From: Streptomyces sp. SLBN-118
GTDB lineage: Bacteria; Actinomycetota; Actinomycetes; Streptomycetales; Streptomycetaceae
Length of the DNA: 64,000 nucleotides
Assembly: GCF_006715635.1 (NCBI RefSeq)
Contig: NZ_VFNP01000001.1
Location: 2,232,001 to 2,296,000, forward strand
Direction: 5' to 3'
Below are positions 42,809 through 52,031 of this stretch, piece after piece (positions within the stretch are counted from its first letter, which is position 1; each line of letters starts with the position of its first letter). The notes under the pieces are model-generated. The model was not told the origin of the DNA. It saw only the letters and a list, made by a program, of their open reading frames with translations, and searched no databases. A program made the translations under genes and the position numbers.

Positions 42809-44407
42809 CTACTCGGCGGGCTCGACCCCGGCGCGCAGCAGGCCGTAGGTGTACGCGTCCTCCAGTGCCTGCCAGGAGGCGGCGATGACATTGTCGGCGA
42901 CGCCGACCGTGGCCCACTCGCCCCCTCCGTCGCCCGTGGTGATCAGAACGCGGGTGGTGGACTCGGTGCCGTGGCGGCCTTCGAGGATACGGACCTTGTA
43001 GTCGATCAGCTCCAGCTTGGCGAGCTGCGGGTAGATCTTCTCCAGGCCGCCTTTCATCGCCCGGTCGAGGGCGTTGACCGGGCCGTTGCCCTCGGCGGTG
43101 GCGACGATACGCTCGCCCTTGGCCCACAGCTTCACCGTGGCCTCGTTGGCGTGGGTGCCGTCGGGCCGGTCCTCGACGATGGCCCGCCAGGACTCCGTAC
43201 GGAAGTAACGGCGCGCCCGGCCCTCCGCCTCCTCGCGCAGCAGCAGCTCGAAGGAGGCGTCCGCGGCCTCGTAGGTGTAGCCCTTGAGCTCGCGCTCCTT
43301 GACCCGCTCGACGACCCGGCCGACCAGCTCGCGGTCGCCACCGAGGTCGATGCCGAGCTCTTTGCCCTTGAGCTCGATGGAGGCACGGCCCGCCATGTCG
43401 GAGACGAGCATCCGCATGGTGTTGCCGACCAGCTCGGGGTCGATGTGCTGGTACAGATCGGGGTCGACCTTGATGGCGGAGGCGTGCAGTCCGGCCTTGT
43501 GGGCGAAGGCCGACACCCCGACGTAGGGCTGGTGGGTCGACGGCGTGAGGTTGACGACCTCGGCGATGGCGTGCGAGATACGGGTCATCTCGGCCAGCGC
43601 GCCCTCGGGCAGCACCTTCTTCGCGTACTTGAGCTCCAGGGCGGCGACGACCGGGAAGAGATTGGCGTTGCCGACGCGCTCGCCGTAGCCGTTGGCGGTG
43701 CACTGGACGTGCGTCGCGCCGGCATCGACGGCGGCGAGGGTGTTGGCGACGGCGCATCCGGTGTCGTCCTGGGCGTGGATGCCCAGGCGCGCGCCGGTGT
43801 CGGCGAGGACGGTGGACACGACGGCCTGGATCTGGGCCGGGAGCATGCCCCCGTTGGTGTCGCACAGCACGACGACATCGGCGCCCGCGTCGGCCGCGGC
43901 GCGCACCACGGACTTGGCGTACTCCGGATTGGCGCGGTAGCCGTCGAAGAAGTGCTCACAGTCCACGAACACGCGGCGGCCCTGTTCGCGCAGGTGGGCG
44001 ACGGTGTCGCGGACCATCTCCAGGTTCTCCTCGAGGGTCGTGCGCAGGGCCAGCTCGACATGCCGGTCGTGCGATTTGGCGACCAGCGTGATCACCGGGG
44101 CGCCCGACTCCAGGAGCGCCCTGACCTGCGGGTCCTCAGCGGCCCTGGCGCCCGGGCGGCGGGTGGCGCCGAAGGCGACGAGCTGGGCGTGCTTGAAGGT
44201 GATCTCCTGCTGGGCGCGGGAGAAGAACTCCGTGTCCCGGGGGTTGGCGCCGGGCCAGCCGCCCTCGATGAAGCCCACGCCGAATTCGTCCAGGTGCCGG
44301 GCGATGGTCAGCTTGTCCGCGACGGTGAGGTTGATCCCCTCGCGCTGGGCTCCGTCGCGGAGCGTCGTGTCGAAGACATGGAAGCTGTCGTCGGTCTCCG
44401 TGGTCAT
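42809..44407 (-). CDS. cimA: (R)-citramalate synthase
   Basis: 532 residues. DRE-TIM barrel: VFDTTLRDGAQREGINLTVADK (metal and acid/base residues; no internal stop), GFIEGGWPGANPRD, and the metal ligands HAQDDTGCAVANTLAA. A C-terminal LeuA-type dimerisation/regulatory domain follows (about 400-532). The barrel matches the TIGR00977 citramalate synthase group rather than LeuA. It condenses pyruvate with acetyl-CoA to feed 2-oxobutyrate and isoleucine synthesis, independent of threonine deaminase. I use ATG 44407; GGAG is 14 nt upstream. An attenuator-like leader with Ile codons precedes it (44510-44633). Confidence 0.85.
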   Translation of the reverse strand: MTTETDDSFHVFDTTLRDGAQREGINLTVADKLTIARHLDEFGVGFIEGGWPGANPRDTEFFSRAQQEITFKHAQLVAFGATRRPGARAAEDPQVRALLESGAPVITLVAKSHDRHVELALRTTLEENLEMVRDTVAHLREQGRRVFVDCEHFFDGYRANPEYAKSVVRAAADAGADVVVLCDTNGGMLPAQIQAVVSTVLADTGARLGIHAQDDTGCAVANTLAAVDAGATHVQCTANGYGERVGNANLFPVVAALELKYAKKVLPEGALAEMTRISHAIAEVVNLTPSTHQPYVGVSAFAHKAGLHASAIKVDPDLYQHIDPELVGNTMRMLVSDMAGRASIELKGKELGIDLGGDRELVGRVVERVKERELKGYTYEAADASFELLLREEAEGRARRYFRTESWRAIVEDRPDGTHANEATVKLWAKGERIVATAEGNGPVNALDRAMKGGLEKIYPQLAKLELIDYKVRILEGRHGTESTTRVLITTGDGGGEWATVGVADNVIAASWQALEDAYTYGLLRAGVEPAE

Positions 44408-44509
44408 GGCTGATTGACTCCTGTCGGATTCGTGGCTCCGGAAGTTCTGGCTCCACTTGCCCCCATCTTCGCGCGGTTCGCTCCTTGGCCGGGGTGGGGC
44501 CGTAAAACG

Positions 44510-44536
44510 AAAAAACCTCTCGCGGGTGCGAGAGGT
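44510..44536 (-). terminator. Attenuator terminator hairpin before cimA
   Basis: On the minus strand ACCTCTCGC, ACCC, GCGAGAGGT form a perfect 9-bp stem with tetraloop, followed at once by six Ts. U-tailed terminators are rare in this genome. It stands 103 bp before the cimA ATG and inside its leader. Confidence 0.75.
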
Positions 44537-44591
44537 CTGCGCGCGGGTCTGGGGCACGGTGCCGCTGCCGCGGGGGGTTACTGTCCACGGG

Positions 44592-44633
44592 TCAGCGGTC
44601 ACTGCGGACCGGCGCGCTCTTGCCGATAATCAT
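44592..44633 (-). CDS. Leader peptide of the cimA attenuator, 13 residues with tandem Ile codons
   Basis: Minus-strand reading frame MIIGKSAPVRSDR then TGA, starting ATG ATT ATC. It is 56 nt upstream of the terminator stem and has no Shine-Dalgarno sequence, so leaderless initiation is likely. Two Ile codons directly after the start, before a gene of isoleucine synthesis, fit transcription attenuation. Not testable further here. Confidence 0.55.
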   Translation of the reverse strand: MIIGKSAPVRSDR

Positions 44634-44649
44634 GGCGAATGAGAGCACG

Positions 44650-44664
44650 GTGGCAGTCTGCCAC
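44650..44664. promoter_or_regulatory. Palindrome upstream of cimA leader
   Basis: GTGGCAGTCTGCCAC is a perfect 7+1+7 inverted repeat, 17 bp before the leader ATG (minus strand), which is the position of a -10/operator region. Regulator unknown. Confidence 0.4.
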
Positions 44665-44719
44665 AGCCGGGGCGGGCGTGGACGGTGGTCTCACTATGCG
44701 GGCACCAGGGCGCCCGCGC

Positions 44720-45316
44720 TCAGAGCGAGCCGTCGAGGAACTCCCTCACATGAGCCAGCACCTGGGGCCGCCCGGTGCCCGGTATGCCGACGGCGACATG
44801 GACGCTGAAACCGTCGAGGAGGGCCCGCAGCCGGGCGGCGTAGCGGTCGGGGTCGACCGCACGGAACTCGCCGCGCGAGATCCCCTCGGCGAGCAGCGCG
44901 ACCAGATCCCGGTGCCAGGCCCCCTCGATGGCCGCCTGGCGGGCCCGGGCATCGGGGTCGGCGCTCTGCGAGCGGTTCCAGACTTCGAGCCAGAGCGTCC
45001 AGTGGGGGTCGCGCGGCCCGTCGGGCACATACAGATCGACATACGCGTCGAGCCGCTCGCGCACCGGGCCCTGCCGGGAGAGCAGCGAACTGCGCTCGGC
45101 CCCGAGGCGGCCCTCGCTCCACTCCAGTGTCTGGAGCAGCAGCTCGTCCTTGGTGCGGAAGTAGTAGAGCAGATGCCCACTGCTCATTCCCACCTCCCGC
45201 CCGAGTCCGGCCATCGTCAGCCCGTCGAGCCCGCGCTCGGCGATGGTGGCCATGGCGGCTTCGAGCACGGACTCTCGGGGCGGCGCGATGTTGCGGCGGC
45301 GCGGAGCGGGGGTCAT
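44720..45316 (-). CDS. TetR-family transcriptional regulator (BetI-like)
   Basis: 198 residues. N-terminal HTH IAERGLDGLTMAGLGREVGM with SSGHLLYYFRTKDELL. The C-terminal ligand domain is similar to the BetI/TetR_C_6 group that often controls polyamine or amine genes. It lies 49 bp downstream of agmatine deiminase on the same strand, so it probably controls that gene and perhaps the urease genes. Start ATG 45316. Confidence 0.85.
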   Translation of the reverse strand: MTPAPRRRNIAPPRESVLEAAMATIAERGLDGLTMAGLGREVGMSSGHLLYYFRTKDELLLQTLEWSEGRLGAERSSLLSRQGPVRERLDAYVDLYVPDGPRDPHWTLWLEVWNRSQSADPDARARQAAIEGAWHRDLVALLAEGISRGEFRAVDPDRYAARLRALLDGFSVHVAVGIPGTGRPQVLAHVREFLDGSL

Positions 45317-45365
45317 ACGGCGGCAACCGCGGTCAGGGGCACGTTCACCCGTATTTTCTACCTGA

Positions 45366-46412
45366 TCACGAACCGACGGGCGGGGCGGACGATGAGACCC
45401 TTGGCTGCTGTTGCGTGATGCAGTGGATGCCGCCGCCCCCGGCGAAGATCGTCCGGGCGTCGACCAGCGTGACCGAGCGGTCCGGGTACAGCCTGCGGAA
45501 GATGCCCGCCGCCGTCTCGTCGCGCGGGTCGTCGAAGGCGCACAGCACCACGCCGTCGTTGCAGACGTAGTGGTTGACGTAGGAGTAGTCGGCCCAGCGG
45601 CCGTCCTCGGCCCGCGTGAGGGTCGGCGCGGGAATCTCGACGATCTCGATGCGGCGGCCGCGCGCGTCCGTCTGGAGCTTGAGCATGTCCACGTTCTCCT
45701 TGCAGAGTTCGTGGTCGGGGTGGGCCGGGTCGGGCTGAGTGTGGGCGACGATGACGCCCGGACCGGCGAAGGCGGCGACGATGTCGACGTGGCCGAGGGT
45801 GCCGAAGCCGTGCGGCGGGTAGTCGGCGGTCAGGCCGCGCCGCAGCCAGATCGCCTTGGTCGTGCCGAGCTTCCCGTGGATCTCGGCCTCGACCTCGTCC
45901 CTCGTCCAGCCGGGGTTGCGCTCCGGGCCCAGCTGCACCGTTTCCGTGAGCAGTACGGTGCCTTCGCCGTCGACGTGGATGCCGCCGCCCTCGTTGACGA
46001 GAGGCGAGCTGTGAACGGGCACGCCGGCGAGGTCCGCGACATGGCGGGCGATCTTCGCGTCATGGTCCCAGGTGGCCCAGCTCTGTGCGCCCCAGCCGTT
46101 GAACACCCAGTCCACGGCGGCCAGTTGCCTCCCGTCGGTGACGAAGGTCGGACCGGTGTCGCGCATCCACGCGTCGTCCAGTTCGCACTCGGCGAGGTCG
46201 ATGTCCGGGCCGAGGAGCGCGCGTGCCCCTGCCGCCTGGCCGGGCCCGACGACCATCGTGACCGGTTCGAAGCGGCGCACCGCCCGGGCGACCGACGCCC
46301 AGGCGCGGCGGGAAGCGGCGAGGTCGTCGCCGGTGAAGGTGACGTTCGGGCCGGGCCAGGCCATCCAGGTGCGCTCGTGCGGGGCCCACTCGGGCGGCAT
46401 ACGGAAGGTCAT
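45366..46412 (-). CDS. aguA: Agmatine deiminase
   Basis: 348 residues, guanidine-modifying fold. Catalytic Cys is in GGGGIHCITQQQP, with the Asp-rich site ELDDAWMRDTGPTFV and His in GFGTLGHVDIVAAF; LVNEGGGIHVDGEGTVLLTE is also typical. It converts agmatine to N-carbamoylputrescine and ammonia. It follows ureC by 10 bp and precedes the TetR gene, suggesting one nitrogen-scavenging operon (ureAB-ureC-aguA-tetR). Confidence 0.9.
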   Translation of the reverse strand: MTFRMPPEWAPHERTWMAWPGPNVTFTGDDLAASRRAWASVARAVRRFEPVTMVVGPGQAAGARALLGPDIDLAECELDDAWMRDTGPTFVTDGRQLAAVDWVFNGWGAQSWATWDHDAKIARHVADLAGVPVHSSPLVNEGGGIHVDGEGTVLLTETVQLGPERNPGWTRDEVEAEIHGKLGTTKAIWLRRGLTADYPPHGFGTLGHVDIVAAFAGPGVIVAHTQPDPAHPDHELCKENVDMLKLQTDARGRRIEIVEIPAPTLTRAEDGRWADYSYVNHYVCNDGVVLCAFDDPRDETAAGIFRRLYPDRSVTLVDARTIFAGGGGIHCITQQQPRVSSSAPPVGS

Positions 46413-46422
46413 CGGGAATCCC

Positions 46423-48105
46423 TTACAGGAAGTAGAGGCGGTTGAGGGAGATCGAGTCGGCGGGTTCGGAGCGCAGTGGGCCGCCGTCGAGTGTGACCAG
46501 GCCGGTGCGGCCGTCCACTCCCACCTCGCCGATGCGGGAGTTGAGCCGCAGGTCGGCCGGGCCGATACCGCGGGTGCCGCGCACCGCGACCCGGCGGCGG
46601 CGGGTCGGCATCATGTCGGAGCCAAGTTCGATCGCGGCCGCGGCGACGAAGGCGACCGAGATGTCCGCGGCGGTCGCTCCGTAGGACCCGAACTGCGGCC
46701 CGAGGACGAGTGGTTCGCAGGTGTCGGTGGCGGCGTTCGGGTCGCCCGTCACCCCGTACGCCGGGAAGCCCGACTTCAGGACGAGCTGCGGCTTCGCCCC
46801 GAAGTACTGCGGCTTCCACAGCACGATGTCCGCGAGCTTGCCCACGTCGATGGAGCCGATCTCGTGTGCGAGCCCGTGCGCGATGGCGGGGTTGATCGTC
46901 AGCTTGGCCATGTAGCGCAGCACGCGCGCGTTGTCGTCGTGCGCGCCGTCGCCCTCCATCGGTCCCAGCTCGGCCTTCATCTTCCCGGCCATCGCGAAGG
47001 TGCGGCGTACGGTCTCGCCTGCGCGCCCCATGCCCTGCGCGTCCGAGGAGGTGATGCCGATCGCGCCGAGGTCGTGCAGTACGTCCTCCGCGCCCATCGT
47101 CCCTGCCCGGATCCGGTCACGGGCCATGGCGGCGTCGCCGGGCAGGTCGGTCTTGAGATCGTGTACGGAAACGATCATCCCGTAGTGCTCGGCGACCGCG
47201 TCCCGGCCGAAGGGCAGGGTCGGGTTGGTGGAGGAGCCGATGACGTTCGGCACGCCCGCCATCTTGAGCACGTTCGGTACGTGGCCGCCGCCGCAGCCCT
47301 CGATGTGGAAGGCGTGGATCGTACGGCCGTCGAGGACGTTGAGGGTGTCCTCGACCGACAGGCATTCGTTCAGGCCGTCGCTGTGCAGGGCGACCTGGAC
47401 GTCGTACTCCTCGGCGACCCGCAGGGCGGTGTCGAGGGCGCGGGTGTGCGCGCCCATGTCCTCGTGGACCTTGAATCCGGACGCGCCGCCCTCGGCGAGC
47501 GCCTCGACGAGCGGCGCGTCGTTCGAGGACGAACCGCGGGCGAGGAAGCCGATGTTGACCGGCCAGGCGTCGAAGGCGCTGAAGGCGTGCCGCAGGGCCC
47601 ACGGCGAGTTGACGCCGACACCCCAGACCGGCCCGAACTCCTGGCCGATGACGGTGGTGACGCCTGAGGCGAGCGAGGCCTCCATGATCCGCGGCGAGAG
47701 CAGATGGACATGCGTGTCGACGGCGCCGGCGGTGGCGATCATGCCCTCGCCCGGGACGATCGAAGTGCCCGTGCCGACGACCACGTCGACACCGTCGAGG
47801 GTGTCGGGGTTCCCGGCCCGCCCGATGGCCGCGATACGGCCCTCCCGGATGCCGACGGAGACCTTGCGGATGCCCTGCACGGGGTCGATGACCAGAACGT
47901 TGCTGATCACGACGTCGCAGGTCTCGCGTACGGCCGCAGCCTTGAGGTGCAGCCCGTCGCGCGCGGTCTTGCCGAAACCGGCGAGGAACTCGTCGCCGGG
48001 CTTCTGGGCGTCCGACTCGACGCGGACGACGAGTCCGCTGTCGCCCAGGACGACGCGGTCCCCGGCGCGGGGGCCGTGCACGGATGCGTACTCCTGCGGG
48101 TCCAT
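46423..48105 (-). CDS. ureC: Urease-like alpha subunit (UreC), second-type, lacking the flap cysteine
   Basis: 560 residues. Nickel ligands are conserved: DTHVHLL, carbamylated Lys in GFKVHEDMGAH (about 210), His in ALHSDGLNE and GGGHVPNV, and Asp in SSDAQGMGRAGE. The mobile flap, MVCHHLD in standard ureases, reads IVSVHDLKTDLPG. By hand alignment, Klebsiella Cys319 is Val, while the catalytic His320 appears kept. No ureDEFG accessory genes are next to it. It may hydrolyse urea poorly or another substrate. It overlaps ureAB by one base (TGATG). Confidence 0.82.
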   Translation of the reverse strand: MDPQEYASVHGPRAGDRVVLGDSGLVVRVESDAQKPGDEFLAGFGKTARDGLHLKAAAVRETCDVVISNVLVIDPVQGIRKVSVGIREGRIAAIGRAGNPDTLDGVDVVVGTGTSIVPGEGMIATAGAVDTHVHLLSPRIMEASLASGVTTVIGQEFGPVWGVGVNSPWALRHAFSAFDAWPVNIGFLARGSSSNDAPLVEALAEGGASGFKVHEDMGAHTRALDTALRVAEEYDVQVALHSDGLNECLSVEDTLNVLDGRTIHAFHIEGCGGGHVPNVLKMAGVPNVIGSSTNPTLPFGRDAVAEHYGMIVSVHDLKTDLPGDAAMARDRIRAGTMGAEDVLHDLGAIGITSSDAQGMGRAGETVRRTFAMAGKMKAELGPMEGDGAHDDNARVLRYMAKLTINPAIAHGLAHEIGSIDVGKLADIVLWKPQYFGAKPQLVLKSGFPAYGVTGDPNAATDTCEPLVLGPQFGSYGATAADISVAFVAAAAIELGSDMMPTRRRRVAVRGTRGIGPADLRLNSRIGEVGVDGRTGLVTLDGGPLRSEPADSISLNRLYFL

Positions 48106-48791
48106 CAGGCGCCCTCCGCTCCTCGGTAGCCGCAGGCCGCCGCGCGCCGCAGGGCCTCTTCCTTCGCGCCCGGCGCGTCCAGCGGGCCGTCGACCAGTCC
48201 GGCGAAGCCGATCGCGATCCGGTCGCCGCCGATGGGCAGCAGGCCGACCTCGGCCTCGGCGCCCGGGTCGAAGCGGACCGAGGATCCGGCGGGAACGCTC
48301 AGGCGCATGCCGTAGGCCGCGGCCCGGTCGAAGTCGAGCCGGGGGTTCGCCTCGAAGAAGTGGAAGTGCGAGGTGACGCTGACGGGGACGGCCGCGGTGT
48401 TGCGCACGGGGAGCCGCAGGGCGGGCTCGGGCTCGGCGCCGGCGGGGCCGGGCAGGACCGCACCGGGTGCGCCGGCTCCCAGACCGCCGCCGCCAATCGG
48501 GCTGGAGACCACGGCGAGCCGTGAGCCGTCGTCGAAGACGGCCTCCACATGGACCTCGGTGACCACGTCCGCCACACCGGGGAGGACGTCGTCGGGGCCC
48601 AGCACGCCGCGCGCGGCCTCGATCGCCTCGGCGAGCCTGCGTCCGTCGCGCGCGGCCTCGCAGACGGTGTCCGCGACGATCGCGGTGGCCTCGGGGACGT
48701 TGAGCCTCAGGCCGCGTGCCCGGCGGGCCCGGGCCAGTTCGGCGGCGCCGAAGATCAGCAGCCGGTCCCGCTCGGTCGGGGTCAGTCGCAC
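48105..48791 (-). CDS. ureAB: Fused urease gamma-beta subunit (UreAB-type)
   Basis: 228 residues. The N-terminal 100 resemble UreA (MRLTPTERDRLLIFGAAELA, ARGLRLNVPEATAIVAD). After a glycine-rich linker the rest resembles UreB (LPVRNTAAVPVSVTSHFHFF, LDFDRAAAYGMRLSVPAGSS). A gamma-beta fusion is known for some actinobacterial and Helicobacter ureases. It starts at GTG 48791 after a perfect AGGAGG. Coupled to ureC by a one-base overlap. Confidence 0.85.
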   Translation of the reverse strand: MRLTPTERDRLLIFGAAELARARRARGLRLNVPEATAIVADTVCEAARDGRRLAEAIEAARGVLGPDDVLPGVADVVTEVHVEAVFDDGSRLAVVSSPIGGGGLGAGAPGAVLPGPAGAEPEPALRLPVRNTAAVPVSVTSHFHFFEANPRLDFDRAAAYGMRLSVPAGSSVRFDPGAEAEVGLLPIGGDRIAIGFAGLVDGPLDAPGAKEEALRRAAACGYRGAEGA

Positions 48792-48804
48792 GTCACCACA
48801 CCTC

Positions 48805-48894
48805 CTGTTTGAACGACACTCTAACCATGAGTTTCGCTTCAGGGAAGCATTGATGTATCACTCCCCACCGAGTCATATTGAGCGTCACTCAAAC
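48805..48894. promoter_or_regulatory. Paired operator-like inverted repeats upstream of ureAB
   Basis: TGTTTGAACGACACTC (48805-48820) and GAGCGTCACTCAAACA (48879-48894) are inverted copies with 13 of 16 positions matching. The second also contains its own dyad TTGAG-N5-CTCAA. The first copy directly abuts the ureAB ribosome-binding site. Suggests a repressor with two sites. Confidence 0.45.
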
Positions 48895-49164
48895 AGTCGC
48901 GTCCGGGGCGGCATCTACTGGTACCGCGCGGGCTGGAACATCAGCGCCACGGCGTCCTGGGCCCTGGGCGCGGCGGCCGGCCTGGCCGCGGCCTCCACGA
49001 CCGTCCACGAAGACCCGCTGCTCGCCCTGACCGGCGGGGTGGACTGCGGCTTCATCCTTTCGGGCATGGTCGGCGGCCTGACCTACCTGCTGCTGACCCT
49101 GAGGGCTCCGGCCACCGCCACGGCCGGAGTGCCGGAACCCACCACGGTGGAGGCGTCCGCCTGA
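48853..49164 (+). pseudogene. C-terminal remnant of an NCS1-type nucleobase/allantoin permease
   Basis: 103 codons from ATG 48853. The part GGIYWYRAGWNISATASWAL and TGGVDCGFILSGMVGGLTYL looks like the last two helices of NCS1 cytosine/allantoin/hydantoin permeases (whole proteins are about 430-500 residues). Ten or so upstream helices are missing. AGGGAAG precedes the ATG, so the fragment could still be expressed. A permease beside urease and agmatine genes would fit nitrogen scavenging. Family call by sight, moderate certainty. Confidence 0.5.
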
Positions 49165-49193
49165 CGAGGGGCGCCGGGGACGGCACGGACGTC

Positions 49194-49230
49194 GAAGGCC
49201 CGCCCCGGTTCACACCGGTGGCGGGCCTTC
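49194..49230. terminator. Bidirectional terminator before ilvE
   Basis: GAAGGCCCGCC and GGCGGGCCTTC pair perfectly (11 bp), extended by CCGGT/ACCGG inside. It lies 20 bp after the ilvE stop and serves the convergent permease fragment as well. Confidence 0.7.
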
Positions 49231-49249
49231 GTACATACAGCGGCCGGCG

Positions 49250-50338
49250 TCAGCCCAGCTGGTGGGTCCAGCCGTGGACGTCCTCGGCCTTGCCCGTCTG
49301 GATGTCCAGCAGCGCCTTGCGCAGCTTCAGCGTGACCTCGCCCGGCTGCCCGCCGGACTGCTTCCACTCGCCGCCCGCGGACTTGACCAGGCCGACCGGG
49401 GTGATGACCGCGGCCGTGCCGCAGGCGAAGACCTCGGTGAGCGTGCCGTTCTCGGTGTCGGCCTTCCACTGGTCGATGGAGACGCGGCTCTCCTCCGACT
49501 CGTAGCCGAGGTCCTTGGCGAGATTGAGGAGCGAGTCACGGGTGATGCCGGCGAGCAGCGAGCCGGTGAGCTCGGGGGTCACGATGCGGTTCCCGTACAC
49601 GAAGTACAGGTTCATGCCTCCCAGTTCCTCGACCCACTTGTGCTCCACGGCGTCGAGGTAGGCGACCTGGTCGCAGCCCTTCGCGGCGGCCTCGGCCTGG
49701 GCGAGCAGGGACGCGGCGTAGTTGCCGCCGGTCTTGGCGTCGCCCATGCCGCCGGGGACGGCGCGCACACGGTCCTCGGACAGCCAGATGGAGACCGGCT
49801 TGACGCCGCCGGGGAAGTACGCGCCGGCGGGTGAGGCGATCACGATGAAGAGGTACTCGTTGGCCGGGCGCACGCCCAGGCCGACCTCGGTGGCGATCAT
49901 GAACGGGCGCAGGTACAGCGACTCCTCGCCGCCGTGTGCGGGCACCCAGGCGCTGTCCTGCTGGACCAGTGCGTCACAGGCCGCGATGAAGGTCTCGACC
50001 GGCAGCTCCGGCATCGCCAGGCGGCGGGCCGACCTCTGGAAGCGCTCGGCGTTGGCCTCCGGGCGGAAGGTCACGACGGAGCCGTCGGGGCGGCGGTAGG
50101 CCTTGAGGCCCTCGAAGATCTCCTGCGCGTAGTGCAGCGTCATATTGGCCGGATCGATCGACAGCGGCGCGTACGGGACGAGCTCCGCGTCGTGCCAGCC
50201 ACGCCCCTCCGTCCACTTGATCGTCACCATGTGGTCGGTGAAGTGGCGGCCGAATCCGGGGTTGACCAGGATCGCCTCGCGCTCCGCGTCGGACAGCGGG
50301 TGCGAGGAGGGCTTGAGCTCGATCGTGGGCGTCGTCAT
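49250..50338 (-). CDS. ilvE: Branched-chain amino acid aminotransferase
   Basis: 362 residues, PLP fold-type IV. The PLP lysine is in [11 protein letters not shown]. Other marks are [35 protein letters not shown] and [14 protein letters not shown]. It catalyses the last step of Ile, Leu and Val synthesis and the first step of their breakdown. Start ATG 50338, with AAGGAC upstream. GATAAT (minus strand, 50439-50444) is a good -10 candidate about 100 bp upstream. It is 231 bp after leuB but separated from it by a terminator, so it has its own promoter. Confidence 0.95.
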   Translation of the reverse strand: MTTPTIELKPSSHPLSDAEREAILVNPGFGRHFTDHMVTIKWTEGRGWHDAELVPYAPLSIDPANMTLHYAQEIFEGLKAYRRPDGSVVTFRPEANAERFQRSARRLAMPELPVETFIAACDALVQQDSAWVPAHGGEESLYLRPFMIATEVGLGVRPANEYLFIVIASPAGAYFPGGVKPVSIWLSEDRVRAVPGGMGDAKTGGNYAASLLAQAEAAAKGCDQVAYLDAVEHKWVEELGGMNLYFVYGNRIVTPELTGSLLAGITRDSLLNLAKDLGYESEESRVSIDQWKADTENGTLTEVFACGTAAVITPVGLVKSAGGEWKQSGGQPGEVTLKLRKALLDIQTGKAEDVHGWTHQLG

Positions 50339-50521
50339 GAGTGCAGTGTCCTTCACCGGTTGTTTGTGACGGACCGCGCTCACGCCGCTGCGACTGCTAG
50401 GACGTCCGAGCTTTCCCGCATGTCGCGGCCCGCGTTCGATTATCGCCCGCGGGGCACCGTGCACGAAACGGGGTGAATGCGATCCAGAGATGAATGGTGG
50501 CACCCGGAGGCCGCACAGGAG

Positions 50522-50554
50522 AAGCCGCCGGGTGCGGTTGCGACCCGGCGGCTT
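50522..50554 (-). terminator. Terminator after leuB
   Basis: AAGCCGCCGGGT and ACCCGGCGGCTT pair perfectly (12 bp) across a 9-nt loop. It lies 15 bp after the leuB stop. Confidence 0.7.
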
Positions 50555-50569
50555 GGTGGAGGCGTCGGG

Positions 50570-51613
<1,044 letters not shown>

Positions 51614-51653
51614 GTCGGGCACCCTACTCCGCGTCCCATCCAATGACATGCGA

Positions 51654-51670
51654 CGTCCACCATCTGGACG
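51654..51670. promoter_or_regulatory. Dyad upstream of leuB
   Basis: CGTCCA-N5-TGGACG (51654-51670) is a perfect 6-bp inverted repeat, 41 bp before the leuB ATG. It could be an operator; it does not resemble the leuC/ndgR dyad. The rest of the 289-bp gap up to 51902 shows no gene. Confidence 0.3.
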
Positions 51671-51902
51671 ACCCGAGCTCCACGGATCAACCAACTCCGG
51701 TTTGGATTTCGTTCATCCGACTACGAGCGAACGGACGCCATCAAGGGCGGCGAGGTCGGCAAGCCTGTGCCGATCGGGGGTGGAGGCGGAGGCCGGTACG
51801 GCGCCGGCCCTGAAGGTCTCCGCGCTCGCCGAGAGCGGGGAAGCGCATCGACTACTTCGAGGTCAGGCGTTCGTCGAGCTGAGGCCCTGCAGTGGGCAGG
51901 AC

Positions 51903-52031
51903 CTAGTGGCCGGTGGAACCGCCGTTGTCCCTGCGGTCGAGGGCTCGCTGCAGGGCGGCGGCGGCATTCTTGCGGTCGGACTCCCCCGTACGGGAGGAAC
52001 GGCGGACGCGACGTGCGGTCTCAGCGTGCAT
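51903..52031 (-). CDS. Small basic protein, 42 residues
   Basis: ATG 52031 with AAGGAG upstream (9-nt spacer). The translation begins MHAETARRVRRSSRTGESDR and ends RRDNGGSTGH. Arg-rich at the N-terminus, then a predicted helix NAAAALQRALDRR. Third codon bases are almost all G or C. No signal or membrane segment. Probably a conserved Streptomyces small protein; function unknown. It lies between leuB and an acetyltransferase gene. The next 283 bp (52032-52314) show no gene. Confidence 0.55.
   Translation of the reverse strand: MHAETARRVRRSSRTGESDRKNAAAALQRALDRRDNGGSTGH

Noticed and set aside
44408..44602. N-terminal extension of cimA through the leader
   Set aside because: The frame passes through the attenuator stem and T-run; the enzyme begins at the ATG at 44407.
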